Shown here piece after piece: positions 48,901-57,000 of a stretch of DNA of 64,000 nucleotides. The notes below the pieces were generated by a model. That model was not told the DNA's origin and made no database searches. It saw only the letters and a list, made by a program, of their open reading frames with translations. The DNA comes from Corallium rubrum (taxonomy: Eukaryota > Cnidaria > Anthozoa > Scleralcyonacea > Coralliidae), in assembly GCA_964035015.1 (NCBI GenBank), contig OZ035997.1, positions 21,665,795-21,729,794 of the forward strand, in the 5' to 3' direction. The position numbers and the translations under genes were made by a program. Every line of letters begins with the position of its first letter. Within the stretch, counting starts at the first letter, position 1.

Positions 48901-51900
48901 TTGTGTTGAAGAATTTTTGTCTGTAATTATGGAAATACTTTCTTTTAAAAGGTAAGTAGCATTTTGAGTTTTCATCAATCAGTTGTTTACATTGCTTGAC
49001 TTTTCGAACGTAATTTCTTGTCATTTAGCTTATTCTTCGAAAGAACAAGAGACGGATAAAATCTAATAACATTTGAAAAAACGTTTCACAATCTCGTAGT
49101 TCCTACGTTGTGGTAGACCGCCAAGTAAATACAATTTTCCTTTCTTTTCATCTTAGATTCCTCCATATCTATAACATTCATCATAATATTGAGGTTGATA
49201 TAGATATCATTCGTTCATCATGTCTTCCTGTCGATGAAACAAGGATGCAGTATATTCTATCTGCTGCTGCTCTATTGCAGTCGTCGTCTGGTAATGCTAA
49301 ACCAAAGCAGAATAACATGACGAACATTTCCAAGGGAGCTGAAGCCATACCAGAAACGATGATATCCCACCAATATGTTGCCCAGCCTCAAGTAAGAATG
49401 TACTGCTTATTGTTTCTTTACATGATCATTCCAATATAAACGCTTTTCTCTCGAATAAGGTTTTACTGTCGATATCACTGACCTATATATATAACTGGAC
49501 TGCGGGTTCCATCCCAAGAAGTGACCAAACGAAGATGGCGGGAATATTCCCTTACAAGAATTCCACATGAACCGGTTCCAAAATGACGTGTGATCACATG
49601 TGATTTTGGAACCCGTTTATGTGGAATTTTTGTAAGGGTTGGTCCTTTCTCACATGGTAGAGACCGCTGACCGTATTTTGTTCACTAGATTGTTTTCAAA
49701 TGACGTCACATCCATCTTGGTTGATTTTTGGCTGGCAAACACCGTTGACAAACCACCACTGACCACCATGTTTGTTTTGGTGCGGGTTATGGAAATTAAC
49801 TGGAAGTCGACTAAGATGGCGTTGGATGTCACGTGATTACAAACGATCTGTATGTTTATTTGACTGTGGGCTCAGCCGCGCCTGCAGACCAATCAATGCG
49901 ATTATAAAATTATTTATGAGGGAAAGGTCAGCGGTTACTACTGACACATAAACCGCCATCTTGAATCAGTCACCCATTGTCAGTCATTGATATAGAGTAC
50001 TCACAGTCCAGTTATATATAGGTCAGTGGTCGCTCTATCAGTCATTGATATAGGGCACCTGCAATTCAGTTGTATATAGGTCAGTGATCACTTTCTTTGA
50101 GTCATTGATACAGGGCACCCACAGTCCAGTTATATATTGGTCAGTGATCACTCTCTTTCAGTCATTGATATAGAGCACCCACAGTCCAGTTATATATAGG
50201 TCAGTGATCACTCTCTTTCAGTCATTGATATAGAGGACCCACAGTCCATGCAGTTATATATACGTCAGTGATCACTCTCTTTCAGTCACTGATATAGAGC
50301 ACCCGCAGTTCAGTTATAAATAGGTCAGTGATCACTCTCTTTCAGTCATTGATATAGAGCACCCACAGTCCAGTTATATATAGGTCAGTGGTCGCTCTAT
50401 CAGTCATTGATATAAGGCACCCTCAGTCCAGTTATATATAGGTCAGTGATCACTCTCTTTCAGTCTTTGATATAGAGCACCCACAGTTCAGTTATATATA
50501 GGTCAGTGATCACTCTCTTTCGGTCATTGATATAGAGGACCCACAGTCCAGTTATATATACGTCATTGATCACTCTCTTTCAGTCATTGATATAGGGCAC
50601 CCACAGTCCAGTTGTATATACGTCAGTGATCACTCTCTTTCTGTCATTGATATAGAGCACTCACAGTCCAGTTATATATAGGTCAGTGATCACTTTCTTT
50701 CAGTCATTGATATAGAGCACCCACAGTCCAGTTATATATACGTCAGTGATCACTCTCTTTCAGTCATTGACATTATATAGGTCAGTGATCACTCTCCTTC
50801 AGTCACTGATATAGAGCACCCGCAGTTCAGTTATAAATAGGTCAGTGATCACTCTCCTTCAGTCACTGATATAGAGCACCCGCAGTTCAGTTATAAATAG
50901 GTCAGTGATCACTCTCTTTCAGTCATTGATATAGAGGACCCACAGTCCAGTTATATATACGTCAGTGGTCACTCTCTTTCAGTCACTGATATAGAGCACC
51001 CGCAGTTCAGTTATAAATAGGTCAGTGATCACTCTCTTTCAGTCATTGATATAGAGGACCCACAGTCCAGTTATATATACGTCAGTGGTCACTCTCTTTC
51101 AGTCACTGATATAGAGCACCCGCAGTCCAGTTATAATATACGTCAGTGATCACTCTCTTTCAGTCATTGATACCCGCAGTCCAGTTATATGTAGGTCACT
51201 CACTGGTCGATACCAGTATTTCATTGTTCTGATTGTTATTTATAGGCCATGACAACCAACGTGAATGACGTCGAGCTTCATTCAATGGTTTCCCATGTAA
51301 AGGATTTACTTCCTGACTGTGGTGAAGGATTTATTATCACGTGTCTACGAGAATTGAATTATGACGTGGAGAAAACAATCAATCTAATTCTGGAGAACAC
51401 TCTTCCCGCCAAACTACAGAATCTTGATCATAATCTTCGTAAAGAGGACATTGTGAAGTCGTCTGATGTTCTTTCAACAAGACATTCTGTTTATGACCAT
51501 GATGACTTTGATATTTTCTCAAAAGATAACGTAGACCTATCTCGAGTGCAGAAAGGAAAATCACGTTTTACTGATAATGTGAAGTCAGTATTGGATGATA
51601 AAAACGACGTCGAAACTGTAAAAGAATTAGTTTTGAATTATGATGAGTTTTTTAATGATTATGAAGATGAATATGACGATACGTATGATACCCATGATGT
51701 TGGAGCTCAGGATATCGACTCAGCAGATGAACTAAGTGAACTGACCTTTAGAAGGTAACAACATTAAACACTTATTTACTGGCACCGAGGGAAACAGTGT
51801 GTTTTGTAACCCCGAGACCGCCGTTGTTTCCCGAGGCGAAGCCGAGCGGTCGAAGGTCACAAAACACACTGTTTTCCTGAGGTACCAGTATATAAATAAA

Positions 51901-54034
51901 AGTGTCACCCGCTGCCATGGGTTACGCGGAAAAGGGAAACATTACGATTTTCGGACCACCTCGCGAGGACCGCTTACCCAATCAGAAAGCTAGAAAACGG
52001 ACTTTGGCCCTTGATATATAACAAAACCTCTTCCTTGCTCTTTTATTGATTGATTTTTTGTGGGTGATTTAGGATAGTAATTTACCAGAGATTTGCACAG
52101 CGTTTCTCGGACGAGTATGTAGTTTGTTCGCTATTCACACTGCATAAATTAGAGCATCGCATATAAAGGTCAACAAACTATGAATAAATTGTCAGTGTGG
52201 TCAAGTACAGCGACTCCGACAACATGTGCTTCTATGTTGCAGCCTAGCCTTAGCCAGTATTTTACAGCAAGACAAGCTCTTATGGCCTTCTAAACAAGGT
52301 CTACTACAGCTTAATTTCTATATATGTTGATGGTTGTCGGGTTTTGCCACACGAGCGACATAAAGGCTGGAATACCTGAAGCGTGTCAAATATTTCCGAG
52401 CTGAGGTATTTTTCTTATTTTTCTAATCTTCTTTGCTTTCTTCCTCGGTTAACAACTAGAATACCTTGTCGGGCACACGGCCTGATCGACCGAAATCGAT
52501 GCTTACTGACTATGGTAGTCCGATATTTTCTAACAGACAGTGGTGCAGTATTGGTGAAATGATTTCTTCCGCGACAAGGTTCGAGGGATTATCATAAGTT
52601 TGTTCTTCACGTGTTGTTCATTGAGCTTTGTCTATTGATCAGCGCTAATGGGCGAGGTTTTTCCAGTTGTTTGTGAAATGATTTCCTCGTCCACGTACCA
52701 CGGGGATGAACACAACTATGTTATCCCCGTGTGGTTTATCGATCACAATGCAGTCAAGGTTTGCCAGTCGAGATTTCGCCAGTTATTTGTGAGATGACTT
52801 CCTTGACCAGATAGTTCAAGGGATGATCACAAATGTTTTTCACGCAAGGTTCATTGATCACCGGCAAGGTTTTGCCTGCAATTTCGTCTGTTGTTTGTGA
52901 GATGACTTCCTTGACCAGATGGTTCGAGGGATGATCACAAATGTTTTTCACGCAAGGTTCATCAATTACCGGCAAGGTTTTGCCAGGGCGAGATTTCACC
53001 AGTTGGAGGAATGACTTCCTTGACCGGTTGGTTCGAGGGATGATCACAAATGTTATTCACGTGAGGTTTATCGATTCCCGGCAAGATTTTGTCAGGGCGA
53101 GATTTCGCCAGTTGGGTAAATGACTTCCTTGACCGGATGGTTCGAGGGATGATTACAAATGTTATTCACGTGAGGTTTATCGATTACCGGTGTCACAGGA
53201 AATCTGTCCCCCCAAAAAATGTGTTCCCCCCGGGACAGATTTCCTAGGAAATGTGTCCCCCCCGGGACAGATTTCCTAGGAAATATGTCCCCCTCTTCGG
53301 AAATTTGTCCCCCCCTCAGAATGATTCCTTACAGGATAATTGATTTACGTGTAATGTGGACAAAACTTTTTAAAAGTAAAAAATATATATTTCTGAATGA
53401 TAAATTATAACAGCTAAATATATATTTACAAAAACTGCAATATATAAACTTATTTATTTAATAAAAACTTTGGCTTAATTGGACTGTCACTAAGTTTTGA
53501 TGGTGGAACACATGAATGGCAAAGCCATTCCTGATCACCTACCCCCAGAATGGCAAAGAATGGCACATGCATGGCAAAGCCAGCATCACCTATTTCCCAG
53601 CTACTACGTACACCAGTATGCATGACCAATACGGGTCGCTTTTGAGAGTCATCGCCCATTGAAAAAAGGCGTCTACTGCGTTTGTGAATGCATAATAAAT
53701 ACTTCCGTATATACCGTTTTTTGAAAAACGGCAAACTACACTATTATAATAATAACAAAGCAAGAAAATGGTGAGCTGCCGAGAATTTCGACAACGAAAT
53801 ACTAACGTTTCACGCGGAACCCTTCATTAACCTCGAGCCAACACGCTCTTGGCGTAAAGCAGACAGCAAATTTTAATAATAGCGAGGGTCTTTGGTGAAG
53901 GAAAATTTCGAGTTTAAGAATATATGCAGGCCAGCAAACACACATGCACACATATATATTGTGTGTGTGTGTTTGCTGGGCTGCATATATTCTTAAACTC
54001 GAAATTTTCTTTCTCGGCACACATATATATATCA

Positions 54035-54076
<42 letters not shown>

Positions 54077-57000
54077 TGCCGTGCATATATATAGTGTGCC
54101 TCTTCCTTTTCATACGCCTCCAGTTTTTGCGAAGTCCAATTTCGTCGACGTCTGATATTTTCTCCTACTGAGTGCATATGGCTATCAGACTGTTCCACGT
54201 TATCCGATAGTTTTGGTGTCAAAATAATGAAAGGGAACGTCCGAAAGCCAGCTCGCGGAAGTGCATTAGAATTTCAATTTCGTCAGTGGTCATGGTCATG
54301 GTCATGGTCATGCTGAATTTCCAATTTATTAGTTAAATAGATGTTCAAGTTTCGTTTTTTTATTGATTGTAACATCGTTGAGCTGATGTTTCAAAGCGTT
54401 GAAACAAACCTCGGTTTTCGGGTCTGGCATACTCTGAAAAAGGCACTATTTCAGCACGGGTTTTTCTCCGAAGCACTCGGTTTCAAAAATAGAAAACAAA
54501 CACATTAATCATTGCCGACTGCGATTAACATTTCAATGGCGCCGTGGGAGACCTTTCAGTATAAATCGAATATACTTACGTACGGCAAATCACAAACGGA
54601 AGCTTTCAGTCTGAACATACAACCTGTCCTAACTTCTAACGGCTAACTGCTGATTTCGAACTGCAGTTTGCGGTGTGCCGTAATCGTAAATGTGCGATCT
54701 ATTCTTTATTATTTAAGGCCTCTAATATAGATGTATGTTCTAAGGATTTTTGGTGAAGGAAAATTCGAGTGTAGAAAATCCTTGAGAACATGCTATGTAT
54801 AATCTAGTGAAATGCCCAATATTACTTATAATATAGATGTATACCGTCTTGAGCAGTAATTAGTAGGACCCTTCAGAAATATATATTTTTTACTTTTAAA
54901 AAGTTTTGTCCACATTACACGTATATCAATTATCCTGTAAGGAATCATTCTGAGGGGGGGACAAATTTCCGAAGAGGGGGACATGTTTTCTAGGAAATGT
55001 GTCCCCCTGGGGGGACATATTTCCTAGGAAATGTGTCCCTGGGGGGACACATTTTGGGGGGGACACATTTACTGGGACACCGGCAATTAAGTTTTCCCAG
55101 GGCGAGATTTCGTCTGTTGTTTGTGAGATGACTTCCTTGACCAGTTGGTTCGAGGGATGATCACAAATGTTTTTCACGCAAGGTTCATCGCTTACCGGCA
55201 ATTAGGTTTTCCCAGGGCGAGATTTCGTCTGTTGTTTGTGAGATGACTTCCTTGACCAGTTGGTTCGAGGGATGATCACAAATGTTATTCACGTGAGGTT
55301 TATCGATTACCGGCAAGATTTTGTCAGGGCGAGATTTCGCCAGTTGGGTAAATGACTCCCTTGACCAGATGGTTCGAGGGATGATCACAAATGTTATTCA
55401 CGTGAGGTTTATCGATTACCGGCAAGGTCTTGCCAGGGCGAGATTTCGCCAGTTGTTTGTGAGATGACTTCCTTGACCAGATGGTTCGAGGGATGATCAC
55501 AAATGTTTTTCACGCGAGGTGCGTCGATTACCGGCAAGGTTTTGCCAGGGCGATCGCGAGATTTCGCCAGTTGTTTGTGAGATGACTTCCTTGACCAGAT
55601 GGTTCGACGGATAATCACAAATGTTTTTCACGCAAGGTTCATCGCTTACCGGCAATTAGGTTTTGCCAGGGCGAGATAAGTTCGTCAGTTTGTGAAATGA
55701 CTTCCTTGACCAGACGGTTCAGGGGATGACCACAAATGTTATTCCCGTGAGGTTTTTCGATTACCGGCCACGTTTTGCCAAGGTGAGATTTTTGCCAGTT
55801 GTTTGTTGCGAAATGACTTCCTCGACCAGATGGTTCGAGGGATGATCACAAATGTTATTCACCTGGCTGAGGTTCATCGATTACCGGCAAGGTTTTGCCA
55901 GGGCGAGATAAGTTCGCCAGTTTGTGAAATGACTTCCTTGACCAGACGGTTCAGGGGATGACCACAAATGTTATTCACGTGAGGTTTATCGATAACCGGC
56001 AAGATTTTTCCAGGGCGAGATTTTGATAGTTGTTTGTGAAATGACTTCCTCGATCAGATGGTTCGAGGGATGACCACAAATGTTATTCCCGTGAGGTTTT
56101 TCGATTACCGGCCACGTTTTGCCAAGGCGAGATTTTTGCCAGTTGTTTGTGAAATGACTTCCTTGACCAGATGGGTTGTGGGATGATCCGAAATGCATGT
56201 TATTCCCGTGAGGTTCATCGATTACCAGTCAAGGTTTTCCATGGTGAGATTTTGCCAGTGTTTGTTGGAATGACTCCCTCTGCCTGGTGGCTCAAGTTAA
56301 CGTGAGGTTTATGCCTTTATGGATTACCGGGCAATAAGGCTTTGCTAGGGAGAGGAGTCTCCAGTTCCTGGTTTGTGATACAACTTCCTCTTCTAATATG
56401 ACCCGATGGGTGCGGGTGAGGGTTGTCGATTACTGCATGGGCAAGAAGTCACCAGGGTGTGCTTTCACCGGTTTTTGTGCTATGCAGTTCAGAGTTGTAT
56501 TCTGAAATATGGGCGAAATTTTCCAAGTTGTTTACAATGAGATGCAGCCCTAACGGGCCTGTGCGACATCGGTTCTATGTCGATTACCTTAATAATACGT
56601 TACTCTGTTGGGTTTGACAATGGGGACTTTAAGATCTACGACGTCAACCTCAACGACGACGGCGGTTAAAAGGCAAGACAAGTTCTGCAATTTAAAGATT
56701 CTGAATTCCAAGCTATTCTATTTCTGATAGCATATTTCTATTGATGTTTAGAACTTCAAATCCATTATGGTTGGTACCAAAAATTCAGTGTTGACAATAA
56801 CCCCTCCAATGTGTTGGTTTGTGATTTGTGAACTGGAAGTAGTTTTTGTACACTTCTCAAACCGAGTGTTGTAATCTCAATTTTGACTACAAAATAAATT
56901 GATACATACAGTGTGGCTTTGTATTTGTACAAGTTAATTTTGCATTCAGTTCATGTGGCAAAAAGGCAGTACTTTCCTTGCGATAGTAACTCCTAGTATA

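Noticed and set aside
52754-56198. Family of related - strand ORFs (MIIPRT..., PVIDEP...) as a repeat protein gene
   Set aside because: The ~110-bp unit is not a multiple of three, the frames break at every second or third unit, and no splice pattern links them.
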